Source of the DNA: an uncultured cyanobacterium
Lineage (GTDB): Bacteria > Cyanobacteriota > Cyanobacteriia > CACIAM-69d
Length of the DNA stretch: 60,542 bases
NCBI GenBank assembly: GCA_937883785.1
Contig: CALGDE010000125.1
Coordinates: 1-60,542, forward strand
Direction: 5' to 3'
How positions within the stretch are numbered: position 1 is the stretch's first letter; each line of letters begins with the position of its first letter. The position numbers and the translations under genes are program-made. Shown here one piece after another: positions 27,462 through 36,964 of this stretch. The notes under the pieces were generated by a model. The model was given only the letters and a program-made list of their open reading frames with translations, did not search any database and was not told where the DNA came from.

Positions 27462-27971
27462 CTATTTAGCCGCAGCCACAAAGCGATCCACCAAAGGTGC
27501 AACTTCGTCAGCGTCGTGCCAAGCACCAATTTCTACGGCTTTCTTCTGCAAGTTCTTATAGGTGCGGAAGAACTCAGCGATTTCCTCCAGGCGGTGGGGA
27601 GCAATGTCCTTGATGCTCTTGACTTCCGCATAGCGAGGATCGTCAGCGGGCACACACAGCATTTTCTCGTCCGCTTCGCCGCCGTCGATCATGTCCAGAT
27701 AGCCAATGGGGCGAGCCGCAATGACGCAGCCGGGGAAGGTGGGCTCGTCCATAATCACCATGCCGTCTAGGGGGTCGCCGTCGTCCGCCAAGGTGTTAGG
27801 TACAAAACCATAGTCGAAGGGATACACAACCGAGGAATACATCACCCGATCTAGCGCAAACGCCTGCATATCCTTGTCGTACTCGTACTTGTTCTTGGAA
27901 CCGCCGGGGATTTCAATCAGCACGTTGACAATGCCGGGCTTGGGTTGAGCAGGGATTTTGGACAGATCCAT
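27462..27971 (-). CDS. ppa: Inorganic pyrophosphatase
   Basis: A soluble family I pyrophosphatase, which hydrolyses PPi to drive biosynthesis. [32 protein letters not shown] (the Asp-rich Mg2+ site), and VPADDPRY are diagnostic. The frame is open for 28 more codons upstream, but I set the start at the ATG at 27969-27971 ([15 protein letters not shown]). This gives 169 residues, the usual cyanobacterial length, and the upstream residues have no family match. Confidence 0.95.
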   Translation of the reverse strand: MDLSKIPAQPKPGIVNVLIEIPGGSKNKYEYDKDMQAFALDRVMYSSVVYPFDYGFVPNTLADDGDPLDGMVIMDEPTFPGCVIAARPIGYLDMIDGGEADEKMLCVPADDPRYAEVKSIKDIAPHRLEEIAEFFRTYKNLQKKAVEIGAWHDADEVAPLVDRFVAAAK

Positions 27972-28088
27972 GAGGCTTGAATTTAATGACAATAACTCGT
28001 GTTGAGCGCTCCAATAATCCCACGGACTGAGGGCGATCGCCACAAAACCATCCAAAAGTCCCTGGAACAGGCTATTTCAGCCGGTAAT

Positions 28089-28601
28089 CTACACGCCAAA
28101 CTCGGACTTGAGCTGAGCCACCCACTGCTTAATTCGCGGCTCGCTGAGTTCCGACTGATTATCTTCATCCAGCGCTAAGCCCACAAACTTGCCACCGCGA
28201 TCGCCCAGGGACTCGATAAAGTCGTAGCCTTCGGTGGGCCAATAACCAACCGTTTCCCCTTTCAAGCTGGCAATCTTCTGTTCAATAATGCCGATCGCAT
28301 CCTGAAAAGTTGCAGGATAACCAACCTGGTCGCCGGTGCCGAAGTAAGCCACCTTTTTGCCATCGAAGGAAACGCCGTCCAACTGCTTTAAAAAGCGGTC
28401 CCAATCGGGCTGTAAATCACCCACATCCCAGGTCGGGCAACCGACGATAACGCACTGATAATCAGCAAAGTCGCCAACGCTGCACTCGCCGACGTTATGG
28501 AGAGCCACAGCGCCGTCGCCACCAAATTCTTTCTGAATCTTCTGGGCCGCGTTTTCAGTTTCGCCCGTAGAACTCCCGTAGAACAGTCCGATTTTCGCCA
28601 T
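28089..28601 (-). CDS. isiB: Flavodoxin, long-chain
   Basis: A 170-residue FMN protein that replaces ferredoxin as photosystem I electron acceptor when iron is scarce. The FMN phosphate loop is GLFYGSSTGETEN near residues 4-16; the 50s loop is CPTWDVGDLQPDW and the 90s loop YFGTGDQVGY, typical of long-chain flavodoxins. The gene is not next to isiA, unlike in some cyanobacteria, so it may not be strictly iron-stress controlled. A 7-bp inverted repeat sits 21-55 bases upstream of the start. ppa follows on the same strand but probably forms a separate unit. Confidence 0.95.
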   Translation of the reverse strand: MAKIGLFYGSSTGETENAAQKIQKEFGGDGAVALHNVGECSVGDFADYQCVIVGCPTWDVGDLQPDWDRFLKQLDGVSFDGKKVAYFGTGDQVGYPATFQDAIGIIEQKIASLKGETVGYWPTEGYDFIESLGDRGGKFVGLALDEDNQSELSEPRIKQWVAQLKSEFGV

Positions 28602-28621
28602 TTTCTTGTCTTTGCCTGTGG

Positions 28622-28656
28622 CTTGTAAGTTGTTTTTACTGCTTCGTTGTTACAAG
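28622..28656 (-). promoter_or_regulatory. Inverted repeat upstream of isiB
   Basis: CTTGTAA (28622-28628) and TTACAAG (28650-28656) with a 21-base spacer, immediately upstream of the flavodoxin start. It does not look like a classical 19-bp Fur box. The position suggests an operator or a 5' UTR stem. Confidence 0.4.
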
Positions 28657-28707
28657 TTTTAGAAACAACGTTTAGAAAAATTGTGACAGTAAGCTGAGTT
28701 GAAATTT

Positions 28708-30150
28708 CTAATCTTGGGCGATCGCCAAAGCACTTTCCAACCGAGCCTTAGCCACGCCCCGCTGATGCAAAATCAACCATGACGGCACCATCTCTGGCCC
28801 CTGCATGGTTCCCATCAGCGCCGCCCGCAGCGATCGCATCACCAACCCTTTTTTGACGCCCTTCTCTTTGGTGACCTGCTTAATCAAGCCCATCGCCGCG
28901 TCAGTATCCAAAGTGTCTGGCAGCGCTGCCAAAATTCCTTCGAGTACCTGGTCCACACCATCGTTTGCTAGCTGCGATCGCGCCTTCTCGTCATAGTCCA
29001 CCGCGTCCTTAAAGAACAACTCCGCCGTGGGCGCAGCTTCGTCCAACCGCGTCAGAGAGGTGCGCAATAGCTCCGCCAACGGATTTAGCCACGGTGCATC
29101 GGCATCCAGATCAAAGGTAAACCCAGCCTCTTTCCAATAGGGATCCACCAGCGGCAACAGCTCAGCGGGCTCCAGCTTGTGCAAATATTGCGAGTTTAGC
29201 CAATTCAACCGGTCCCAATCAAACTTTGCGCCTGCTTTGTTAACGCGGTCAAAACTAAAGCCTGTCGCTGCGTCCGCCAGCGTAAACACTTCCTGAGTCG
29301 AATCTTCCGGGGACCAACCCAGCAGGGTCATATAGTTACCCAAGCCATCGGCCGTGTAGCCCATGGACTTAAAGTCGGAAATGGAGGTGACGCCGTCTCG
29401 CTTCGACAGCTTGCGTCCCTCCGTATTCAGAATCAGTGGGGTGTGGGCAAACTCAGGAACGGTGCCGCCCAGGGCTTCGTACAAAAGAATCTGCTTGGCG
29501 GTGTTGGCAATATGGTCTTCCCCACGAATCACGTGGCTGATATTCATATCTGTGTCGTCTACCACCACCGCCAAGTTGTAGAGGGGCTGACCAATACCAT
29601 CACCCGCCGCCCGCGCAATCACCATATCGCCGCCCAAGTCAGCAGCTTTCCAGGTAACCGTGCCGCGCACCATATCTTTCCAGGAGATCACGCGGTTATC
29701 GTCAATTTTGAAGCGAATTACCGGTGATCGCCCCTCATCGATATACGCCTGCTCTTGCTCCGGCGTCAGGTTGCGGTGTCGGTTGTCGTAGCGGGGCGCC
29801 TCCTTCCGTGCCTTCTGGGCGTCTCGCATCGCCGTCAATGCTTCCGCGCTGGTGTAGCACTTGTAAGCTAGCCCGGCATCCAATAGCTTTTGAATTGCCG
29901 CTCGGTACAGGTCTAGGCGCTCAGACTGGTAGTAGGGACCCTCATCCCAATCCATCCCCAGCCATTTCAGACCCTCAAAAATATTGTCGGTATATTCCTG
30001 GCGCGATCGCTCCTGGTCCGTGTCTTCAATACGCAAAATAAACGTGCCCTGGTGATGGCGGGCGAACAACCAGTTGAACACAGCGGTGCGAGCCGTGCCA
30101 ATGTGCAAATTTCCAGTGGGGCTAGGAGCCAAACGTACGCGAACAGACAC
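28708..30150 (-). CDS. gltX: Glutamyl-tRNA synthetase
   Basis: A 480-residue class I synthetase that charges tRNA-Glu; in cyanobacteria Glu-tRNA also feeds tetrapyrrole synthesis. The HIGH motif is [12 protein letters not shown] near the N-terminus and the KMSKS equivalent is [11 protein letters not shown] near residue 245. The C-terminal anticodon-binding domain is complete (ending [15 protein letters not shown]). The start is GTG at 30148-30150, matching the family N-terminus [11 protein letters not shown]. With ho1 divergent from it, two tetrapyrrole-linked genes flank this intergenic region. Whether this enzyme also charges tRNA-Gln cannot be read here. Confidence 0.95.
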   Translation of the reverse strand: MSVRVRLAPSPTGNLHIGTARTAVFNWLFARHHQGTFILRIEDTDQERSRQEYTDNIFEGLKWLGMDWDEGPYYQSERLDLYRAAIQKLLDAGLAYKCYTSAEALTAMRDAQKARKEAPRYDNRHRNLTPEQEQAYIDEGRSPVIRFKIDDNRVISWKDMVRGTVTWKAADLGGDMVIARAAGDGIGQPLYNLAVVVDDTDMNISHVIRGEDHIANTAKQILLYEALGGTVPEFAHTPLILNTEGRKLSKRDGVTSISDFKSMGYTADGLGNYMTLLGWSPEDSTQEVFTLADAATGFSFDRVNKAGAKFDWDRLNWLNSQYLHKLEPAELLPLVDPYWKEAGFTFDLDADAPWLNPLAELLRTSLTRLDEAAPTAELFFKDAVDYDEKARSQLANDGVDQVLEGILAALPDTLDTDAAMGLIKQVTKEKGVKKGLVMRSLRAALMGTMQGPEMVPSWLILHQRGVAKARLESALAIAQD

Positions 30151-30473
30151 AGGGTTCTCTACTCTTGGGGCTTAAACAACAGCGAAATTTCCCAGCGCGG
30201 CCCTAGGCAGCTGGCAGGGATTTTCGATTGTAACGTTGGGGTGGCGATCGCCGACGAAGACTTTTCACCATGTGCCTCCCCCAGGGCGACGTAGCAAACG
30301 TTGAAGCCCCTATCAGAATCCTCTACTGATTCCCAACAGAGACGCTTATTGCCACCATTTAAAACGTGTCAATCTTTACAGTTAATGTTACAGACCCTCA
30401 AGATTTTTATAGTCAGTTCCCCAATGACGCGATAATTTGAACTACTTCAAAGCGCGAAAGAGTTGCGAATAAT
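30151..30473. other. gltX-ho1 divergent intergenic region
   Basis: No gene is visible in the 408 bases between gltX and ho1. From about 30340 the base composition turns A/T-rich, as expected for promoters. The ho1-proximal part carries the palindrome listed next. Confidence 0.45.
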
Positions 30474-30488
30474 TCGCATTAAGACTCT
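30474..30488 (+). promoter_or_regulatory. Palindrome upstream of ho1
   Basis: TGCGAATAATTCGCA is a perfect 7-bp dyad around one central base, 71 bases before the ho1 ATG. It is a candidate operator. Nothing identifies the binding protein. Confidence 0.4.
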
Positions 30489-30558
30489 TGGCTCTGAATG
30501 GCGCACGAGTGATGCATAACTTAGGCCACGTTTTAGATAACCACTGGACCGTTTAAAT

Positions 30559-31275
30559 ATGAGCAGCAACCTAGCAACAAAACTACGCGAAGGTACTCAG
30601 GAAGTTCACACCATGGCAGAGAACATGGGCTTCATCAAGTGCTTCCTGAAGGGCGTTGTTGAGAAAAAATCTTATCGCAAGCTGGTTGGCAACTTTTACC
30701 ACATCTACTCTGCAATGGAAGAAGAGATGGATCGGCATAAGGACCATCCAGTGGTGTCCAAGATTTATTTCCCTGAGCTCCACCGCAAGGAGAGCCTAGA
30801 GAAGGATATGGAGTACTACTTCGGCGCTGATTGGGAGGAGAATTTCAAGCCTTCCAAAGCAGCGGTGGCATACGTTGATCGGATTCGCGAAGTGGGCAAC
30901 GACAATCCCGAGCTATTGGCGTCCCACTCCTACACCCGCTACATCGGTGATCTGTCTGGCGGTCAGATCTTGAAGAAGATCACCGTTAACGCCATGGGGC
31001 TTGATGAGGGTGAAGGCACTGCATTTTATGAGTTTGATGCGATCGACGACGAGAAAGGATTCAAAGATGGCTACCGTGCTTCTTTGAATGATGCTCCCGT
31101 TGATGACGCAACTGCTGATGCAATTGTCGAGGAAGCTAAGGATGCGTTCCACATGAACATGGAGCTATTCCAAGAGCTTGAGGGCAACTTGGTTAAGGCG
31201 ATCGGCAAAATGTTGTTCAATAGCTTGACCCGCCGCCGGGCTCGGGGCAGCACCGAAGTGGCGATCGCCGAATAG
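30559..31275 (+). CDS. ho1: Heme oxygenase 1
   Basis: A 238-residue heme oxygenase that opens heme to biliverdin IX-alpha with reduced ferredoxin, the entry to phycobilin and phytochrome chromophore synthesis. The proximal histidine is H17 in EVHTMAENMGF, as in Synechocystis HO-1. The distal helix SYTRYIGDLSGGQILKKI is intact. The sequence follows cyanobacterial HO-1 over its whole length, with the common NMELFQELEGNLVKAIGKMLFN near the end. A strong terminator follows, so it is probably monocistronic. Confidence 0.95.
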   Translation: MSSNLATKLREGTQEVHTMAENMGFIKCFLKGVVEKKSYRKLVGNFYHIYSAMEEEMDRHKDHPVVSKIYFPELHRKESLEKDMEYYFGADWEENFKPSKAAVAYVDRIREVGNDNPELLASHSYTRYIGDLSGGQILKKITVNAMGLDEGEGTAFYEFDAIDDEKGFKDGYRASLNDAPVDDATADAIVEEAKDAFHMNMELFQELEGNLVKAIGKMLFNSLTRRRARGSTEVAIAE

Positions 31276-31320
31276 GGTTTGGTTTCCGTGATCGTATTTG
31301 CTGTAGCGATTAAATAAGCG

Positions 31321-31356
31321 AAAAGCGCCGGTCAATTAGAAAACCGGCGCTTTTTT
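31321..31356 (+). terminator. Rho-independent terminator of ho1
   Basis: AAAAGCGCCGGT (31321-31332) pairs with ACCGGCGC plus TTTT (31343-31354), followed by more T residues. It is 45 bases past the ho1 stop codon. Confidence 0.88.
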
Positions 31357-31420
31357 GCGTTTATTTTTTTCGGTAAAACCAACTACCTTTGTGCAGGCTA
31401 GGGGGCGTCATTATTTGAAC

Positions 31421-31545
31421 TTCACAGCCTTTAATGACAAATATTTTAGCCTCTTTAGCCTCTAGACTGTTTGATTTAAGAGTGCGTGTACTCCCCACTG
31501 TGTAGAGCTTCTGGCACCTAAATGAGATACGCCCTAGGGTGTGAA
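31421..31545 (-). repeat. Dispersed repeat, copy C
   Basis: On the minus strand it reads AGGGCGTATCTCATTTAGG, GCCAGAAGCTC, ACAGTGGGGAGTACACGC and then AAATCAAACAGTCTAGAGGC. It begins about 15 bases past the stop codon of the gene at 31560 and points the same way as that gene. Confidence 0.75.
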
Positions 31546-31559
31546 CTGGGGGCTTTGCC

Positions 31560-32528
31560 CTAGCGAATTCGGCGCACTTGGGTGTTGCCAGACTTGCCGG
31601 TCCTTGATCGAGTGCCTTGGGATTGCCCGCCAGTGCGTCCCCTAGTGGCGGTGGTGCCACCGGTTGCGCCATTGCGAGTTTGGGGCTCAACGGTGCGCTG
31701 TCGCACTTTGCCCCGGGTTCCCCCCTGAGTCTGCTGTGCTGGTGCGGGCGATCGCCCACGGACGGCCGTCACGTCTCTGCGGCGGCTGCGCATGGTCACA
31801 TTCATACCTTCTTGGGACTGATTCATCACCAAGAGCGGCGTCGGCTTCGCCTTCTGGTCCCAACTAATGGTGGCGATACGCCCCTGAAGGGTTGGCTGCC
31901 AACGATCTTCATCATCATCAGAACAACTGAGATAATGCTCCAAACACTTAATAATTTCCTCAATAGTTTTCGAGGTGGGCTGGGTGGGCAGCTTCATTAG
32001 GGAAATTTGCACCCGGAACAACACCCGCTTTTTCCGCTTGCTACCGTCATTGGTTTCGTATTCCACATCAAATGTGTGGTCCACTTTGCGATTAGTACCA
32101 GCGTTGCCCTGCCTTAAGGAGCCTGCCTGTTTTTGAGTGGGTCGCAGGGCCAGAGACACCAGCATTTTGATTTTCATCTTGATTTGGTTCACGATCGCAA
32201 AATGGAAGGTTTCCTCTTCCATGCGCATTCGTAAATAATCCAAATTAAACTCCCGAGAGTGGACCAGGTCCGGGTTCCGCTCCATTTTTTGCACCAGCTT
32301 TAGCGCCGTATCCAGACGCTTTTTCAGCTCTCGCGATCGAAACTCCTCCATACGTATCTGCTTTTGCAGCTTGTCCCACTGAACCTTGCCGAGAACGGCT
32401 CCGGTGATAAGCATCAGCGCCAGAGCTCCCGTGCCTACCATCCAGATTTGAGAATTACCGCCAGCGGGTGCAGGGGGCGGCTGAGCTTGACTCAAAATGG
32501 GAACGGTGGTGGTGGATTGGCTAAGCAC
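31560..32528 (-). CDS. Membrane-anchored protein with coiled coil and basic tail, function unknown
   Basis: I do not recognise the family, but the 322-residue protein looks like a real gene. After a proline-rich N-terminus there is one transmembrane helix (about 28-47). Then come a charged, helical, likely coiled-coil segment (about 51-115, KLQKQIRMEEFRSRELKKRL) and a mixed domain to about residue 225 with the acidic SCSDDDEDRW. The last about 90 residues are a low-complexity tail of R, G, T and Q with strong positive charge, as in proteins that bind nucleic acid or acidic polymers. The start is GTG. The gene stands alone, with repeat copy C directly after it. Confidence 0.7.
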   Translation of the reverse strand: MLSQSTTTVPILSQAQPPPAPAGGNSQIWMVGTGALALMLITGAVLGKVQWDKLQKQIRMEEFRSRELKKRLDTALKLVQKMERNPDLVHSREFNLDYLRMRMEEETFHFAIVNQIKMKIKMLVSLALRPTQKQAGSLRQGNAGTNRKVDHTFDVEYETNDGSKRKKRVLFRVQISLMKLPTQPTSKTIEEIIKCLEHYLSCSDDDEDRWQPTLQGRIATISWDQKAKPTPLLVMNQSQEGMNVTMRSRRRDVTAVRGRSPAPAQQTQGGTRGKVRQRTVEPQTRNGATGGTTATRGRTGGQSQGTRSRTGKSGNTQVRRIR

Positions 32529-32900
32529 AACAAACAGTTTTGGGAGTGGACAAAAAGGGACGGTTTGAAGGAGCGACTTTCAGAACTCACGTCCTGACGG
32601 GGTAATTGTCTTTACGGGAAATCTTGCGGGGGTGTCTTGATCCCTTACTCAACCCCTTGACAAGGCTTTCTTTAAGCACCCTGTAAAAAGTGTAAGCCTT
32701 TATCTCTTAAAGTTAGCTGACGTTTCCGTTTAAGAAATATTTCGGCGCTATCATCTCGCATCAGTAATGTTGTGGGTAAATCACAAATGCATTGGCGGGC
32801 TGCGATTTGGCTGTGAGTGTGTAGCGATGGCATCTTGGTAAGCCCTCTCTGCTCCAGTGTGGTGCCGCCACCGAAGCCACCGCTAGTTTTGTTACTAAAG
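32529..32900. other. Non-coding region upstream of the anchored protein gene
   Basis: A 372-base gap with no convincing ORF; the frame that crosses it on the minus strand is a shadow of the next gene. No repeat copy or terminator is recognised. Confidence 0.45.
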
Positions 32901-35060
32901 TTAGCTGTAGTTCCAGCGGGCGCGGTAGCCACGGTTATCCATATGGGTAAAGTTGGGACCGTAGCCGAGGCCGCCAGGCCACCAAGGATCGAGGATGCGC
33001 TGGGCGGATCGGGCTGATAAACCCACCACAATAAAGTCCACCCCATGCCCGTACAGGTGAGTGGAGTTGCGGGCTCCGCCAACGGCACGGTTAATGGCGG
33101 GAGGACGGTACCAGCTCGTAATGCGCATGGGACGGTTACCCAGGCGGGCGCGAATGTCCTCCATTCGGCGAGCCATGGTGATGATGTTGCGGCTAATGGT
33201 GGCGTTGGCGGGGATGCGATCGCCCCCTTTGGTGGCTTCCCCCCAGGTAAAGTTACCGCCAGGCACAATTAAGTCGTTAGTGCCCACTAAACCAACGCCG
33301 GGCACCCGAATGCCGCGACCACGCTTACGGGGAGGGGGACTGGGGGCAGGGGCTGGAGCCGGAGTGGGATCAGGCTTTGGGGTGGGCTCTGGAGCTTCGT
33401 CTTTGGGGGCAGGGTAATCGTCCACATTGAGAAGCTCGATATGCCCCTTGTAAACAAACCAAACCAGTCGATCTTGAATGGGGGTAACCAGGCGAATGCG
33501 CAGGTGGGCACCCGAATCCTCATAGCTGCGAAGGTTAAATTCTCCCGGAGGCACAGACACTTTGTCGGCATCGCTCAGGCTAGAGGATGATACGGGCTTG
33601 GTTTTAAATACCGTGCTGTTTTTAATTAGCATGGTGGCGGGCTCCAGGAAGCCCACGTGCCCGCGATACACGTACCATTGACGGCGACCGTTAATGGGCT
33701 CCACCGTCACAATGCGATAGTGGCTGCCTTCGGACACGGACTCCAGCAGAGACAGCTCCCCCCGGGGCATTTTCACCTGTTCATCGTCGGGCAAATCGCC
33801 AGATTGGATGGGGCGGGTTTTAAAAGTGGTGCTGGTATTAATCAACATCACTGTCCATTCCAGCCCCTGCAGGTCCGCTTCCAGGCTGCCCAATGCCTGC
33901 TGCCGCGTATCCAAATCCCGCCACAGCTGCACCATGCGAATCACCGCACCGCGCTCCTGGGGGCGACCGTTATACACCGCCGGTACCCGCTGGAGAAATC
34001 CGATAAGCTCCCGATCCAGTTGCCCTAGGGTGTCCTGGCGCATGGCGGTGGGGCGATCGCTGGCAAATTTGGCCGGGTCAATGCCTAGGCTATTAATGGC
34101 GGCGCTGCGGCTTTCTAAATTCCGCCATACCCGCACCATTTCTGCCAGGGCATTGCGCTGCATACCGGTGCCTTTATAAAACTGGGGCAGTCGCAAAATA
34201 AAGTCCAGCGCCGCCAGGTCGTAAGCTTCCGTGGGAAAAGTGGGGGTGGTGCTGGCGGCCAAAGATTCGATCGCCGCCTGCCGACTGTTGAGCTGTCGCC
34301 ACAGTTGCACCAGCCGCAGCAGCGCCTCCCGCTGTTGGGGATAGCCGCCGTAATATTGGGACACTCGCGCCGTAAAGTTCAGCAGCACCTCATCTGCCTG
34401 CTGGTTGGAGAAATTAATGGGGGGTAGGTCCAAAGCGTCCACGGTGGCTTCGTAGCTGTCTAACCCCCGCCAAATTTGCACCATTTCAAACAAAGCCTGC
34501 CGCTGGTGGGCCAGACCCTTGTAAAACTGAGGCACCCGCTCCACTAGGTCCAACACTCCCTGATCCACAAAGCCATAGTCCAAGGTGCTAAAGCGATTGG
34601 CGATCGCCGCACCGCTAGCTTGGGATTGTTTCCAGGCGGGGGTGGCCAGTTTAGTGCGCTCGGCGGCGGCAATGCGTCGATAGCTGGCAATGAGGCGATC
34701 GCCTTCGCAGGGGGCCAGCCCTGCTTGATCCGCCGTCGGAGAAATACCCGCTGCAATTTGCTCAATAAATTCCCCCTGGTACTGCCCGCCGATGGCGTCC
34801 CAAAACTGGGACGGTTGCCACCGCTGTCGAGCCAAGCTGTCATTAAGCCGCCGCACCGCCGCCGCCGCCAGGCGCGATCGCTCTGCCAAATCACCTTCTT
34901 CGGGGGACGCCGCCGGCAGTACCCCCAAGGTCCATTCCAAGTTGGGCACATTGGGCACCGCTGGACCGTGGGTGTCCTGAAGCGCCGCCAAAATCGGCCA
35001 GTGAATGCCCATACGCTGGGCGGTGAGCTGGAAAAGGTAGCGATTCGCTGCACTTGTCAT
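32901..35060 (-). CDS. M15-family peptidase with four helical repeats and two SH3-like modules
   Basis: A 719-residue protein. Residues 158-395 hold four copies of a roughly 57-70 residue helical unit, each with a pattern like RVPQFYKG, QR.AL.EMV.IWR.L and a closing A...SL. About 402-472 and 475-545 are two related beta-rich modules (TTFKTRP / TVFKTKP, then WYVYRGHVGFL / WFVYKGHIELL) that look like SH3-type domains. After a Pro/Ala linker (555-577), residues 600-719 are a peptidase M15A domain with zinc ligands H668 and D675 in STHLYGHGVDF and H706 in THMDNR. It probably trims peptidoglycan stems. No signal peptide is seen. The role of the repeats is unknown. Confidence 0.8.
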   Translation of the reverse strand: MTSAANRYLFQLTAQRMGIHWPILAALQDTHGPAVPNVPNLEWTLGVLPAASPEEGDLAERSRLAAAAVRRLNDSLARQRWQPSQFWDAIGGQYQGEFIEQIAAGISPTADQAGLAPCEGDRLIASYRRIAAAERTKLATPAWKQSQASGAAIANRFSTLDYGFVDQGVLDLVERVPQFYKGLAHQRQALFEMVQIWRGLDSYEATVDALDLPPINFSNQQADEVLLNFTARVSQYYGGYPQQREALLRLVQLWRQLNSRQAAIESLAASTTPTFPTEAYDLAALDFILRLPQFYKGTGMQRNALAEMVRVWRNLESRSAAINSLGIDPAKFASDRPTAMRQDTLGQLDRELIGFLQRVPAVYNGRPQERGAVIRMVQLWRDLDTRQQALGSLEADLQGLEWTVMLINTSTTFKTRPIQSGDLPDDEQVKMPRGELSLLESVSEGSHYRIVTVEPINGRRQWYVYRGHVGFLEPATMLIKNSTVFKTKPVSSSSLSDADKVSVPPGEFNLRSYEDSGAHLRIRLVTPIQDRLVWFVYKGHIELLNVDDYPAPKDEAPEPTPKPDPTPAPAPAPSPPPRKRGRGIRVPGVGLVGTNDLIVPGGNFTWGEATKGGDRIPANATISRNIITMARRMEDIRARLGNRPMRITSWYRPPAINRAVGGARNSTHLYGHGVDFIVVGLSARSAQRILDPWWPGGLGYGPNFTHMDNRGYRARWNYS

Positions 35061-35303
35061 AGGTCGACGCAGATTCCGATAGGGCGCAAAAATACCGGCC
35101 AGGAAAAACAGAGGCTCATTAGTCGTTGTTCACTAAATGTTGCCTATTTGGGTATAACCGATCGCCACGGTGCTTCAGTGATCTTTAACCTAATTCCTCA
35201 AAATTCCTTAGACTTTGCGGGTATCTGTCTGCGCCCTATTTGCAGGTCTGTGTGGGGCGACTGAGACCCTAGATACCCCTCGGGTAGACCTTTGGTAACC
35301 TTT

Positions 35304-36869
35304 CTAAGGCTCAGGGTGTGTGGTTCCCTGGGGGGGAAGAGGGGCACTGATGGGGCGATCGCCTCCCTTCTCCACTACCGCCTTATCCACGGCATCGGCA
35401 GGAGCTTCTAACGCTGGCAGGGGCGCATCCAGCTCTTGACGCTGAATTAGAACGCGATCAATACGGGGACCATCGGTGGACTCCACGGTGAAATGCCAAT
35501 TGCCGTAGGTGAACGTGGCGTCGGGCTGCGGAATACGTTGAAGCTGATAAATAACAAACCCTGCCAAAGTCTGATAATCCTCTCCCAAAGGCAGTTCTAA
35601 ACCCAGCAGCTCATTGGCTTCGTCCACGTCAATTTGCGCCCGCACCCGGAACATTTGCTCCTCCAAAAACTCCACCATCGGCCCCTCTTCCCGCTCAGAG
35701 TCATCTGCTGGACCGATAATTTCCTCAATCACATCCCCTAAGGTTGCTAGCCCCGCCGTACCGCCAAAATCGTCCACCACAATCACCATTGGCGTGCGAT
35801 TGCGCTGCATTAACTTCAACAGCTCGTCCAAAGTGATGGACTTTGCCACAAAGCGCACCGGGCGAATCCAGTGGGTAATAGGGGCATCTAAGTTATTGTC
35901 CGGGTTGGCTAGTGCGGCAACCATTATCTTGGTGGGCACCATGCCGCAAATATCATCAATGGATTCGCCACTGACCGGATAGCGGGTGTACTGGGTGATG
36001 GCAATTTCCTGAAGCAGCTCTCGCAACGTGGCGTCCCGCTGAATGCAAGCCATGCTGGGGCGGGGGGTCATCACCTCTTCAACGGTCACATCTCCAAATT
36101 CGAAAATATTTTGCAGCAGCTCTCGCTCGTCCGCTTCCAGCCCGGTGGATTCGTTATCGGTGGCAATAATTAACTGCAGCTCTTCGGGGGTGACGCGGCT
36201 GTGCCAGCTTTGGCCACCGTAGTCGATGCCGAGCCAGCCGAGTAAACAGCGGGTGGAGCGGTTAAGGATCCAAATAAACGGGTGGAAGATGCGGGCGATC
36301 GCCACACTGGGGGGACCCAACACCCGGGCCAACTGTTCCGCATGGAGCAACGCCAACGACTTTGGACATAATTCCCCCAGCACAATTTGCAAGTAAGCGA
36401 CCACCGTAAATGCAATAACGATGGCAATGCTGTGGCTGGCAAAGGAAATGGGCAACCATGGGGGTAAAGACTGCTGTTGCAGCCAAAAGGCTAAGGGCTG
36501 GGCGATCGCCCGTTCTCCAATCCACCCCAAAGCCAAGCTGGACAGGGTAATCCCCAGTTGGGTGGTGGACAGCAACCGCTCAATATCCTGCTGGAACTGC
36601 TGCACCGTCCGCGCCGATGCATCTCCTTCCTCCACCAGTTGGTTAATGCGCGATCGCCGTACGGACACCATGGCGAATTCGGCGGTGACAAAAAATCCGT
36701 TGATGGCGATCAGCACCAGCACCGATAGGCTACGAACAATAACGCCACCTGCGTCTGGCATTGTGTTCTCCGCAGCCTGGGCCACATCAGGAAATACAGC
36801 CCAGTAGAAACTGAGGGTGGCGATCGCCCAAAACGTCCAATGCCTCCTCAACACTTGGCATTTAGACAT
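35304..36869 (-). CDS. CNNM/CorC-type membrane protein with CBS pair
   Basis: A hemolysin C-like protein of 521 residues from the ATG at 36867-36869. The N-terminus gives a signal-like segment ending AQA-AEN. A CNNM membrane domain with about four helices follows (INGFFVTAEFAMVSVRRSRI is typical), then two CBS domains (EVMTPRPSMACIQ..., the ADP-binding pair) and a C-terminal CorC/HlyC domain (IDVDEANELLGLELP). Homologues take part in Mg2+ and Co2+ efflux or homeostasis. A TTG at 36968 would add 33 residues and overlap the stop of the upstream gene (TTGA). I prefer the ATG because the extra residues come from a short DNA repeat (TTGGCATTnAGAC, twice). Confidence 0.85.
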   Translation of the reverse strand: MSKCQVLRRHWTFWAIATLSFYWAVFPDVAQAAENTMPDAGGVIVRSLSVLVLIAINGFFVTAEFAMVSVRRSRINQLVEEGDASARTVQQFQQDIERLLSTTQLGITLSSLALGWIGERAIAQPLAFWLQQQSLPPWLPISFASHSIAIVIAFTVVAYLQIVLGELCPKSLALLHAEQLARVLGPPSVAIARIFHPFIWILNRSTRCLLGWLGIDYGGQSWHSRVTPEELQLIIATDNESTGLEADERELLQNIFEFGDVTVEEVMTPRPSMACIQRDATLRELLQEIAITQYTRYPVSGESIDDICGMVPTKIMVAALANPDNNLDAPITHWIRPVRFVAKSITLDELLKLMQRNRTPMVIVVDDFGGTAGLATLGDVIEEIIGPADDSEREEGPMVEFLEEQMFRVRAQIDVDEANELLGLELPLGEDYQTLAGFVIYQLQRIPQPDATFTYGNWHFTVESTDGPRIDRVLIQRQELDAPLPALEAPADAVDKAVVEKGGDRPISAPLPPQGTTHPEP

Positions 36870-36964
36870 TTGGCATTCAGACGTTTGAAACCAACGCCCT
36901 TGGACCAAGTTTCCGTGGGGACCGCAACTGCTGATAAACCATCGTCGCCGCTTCCGATGGGGAA

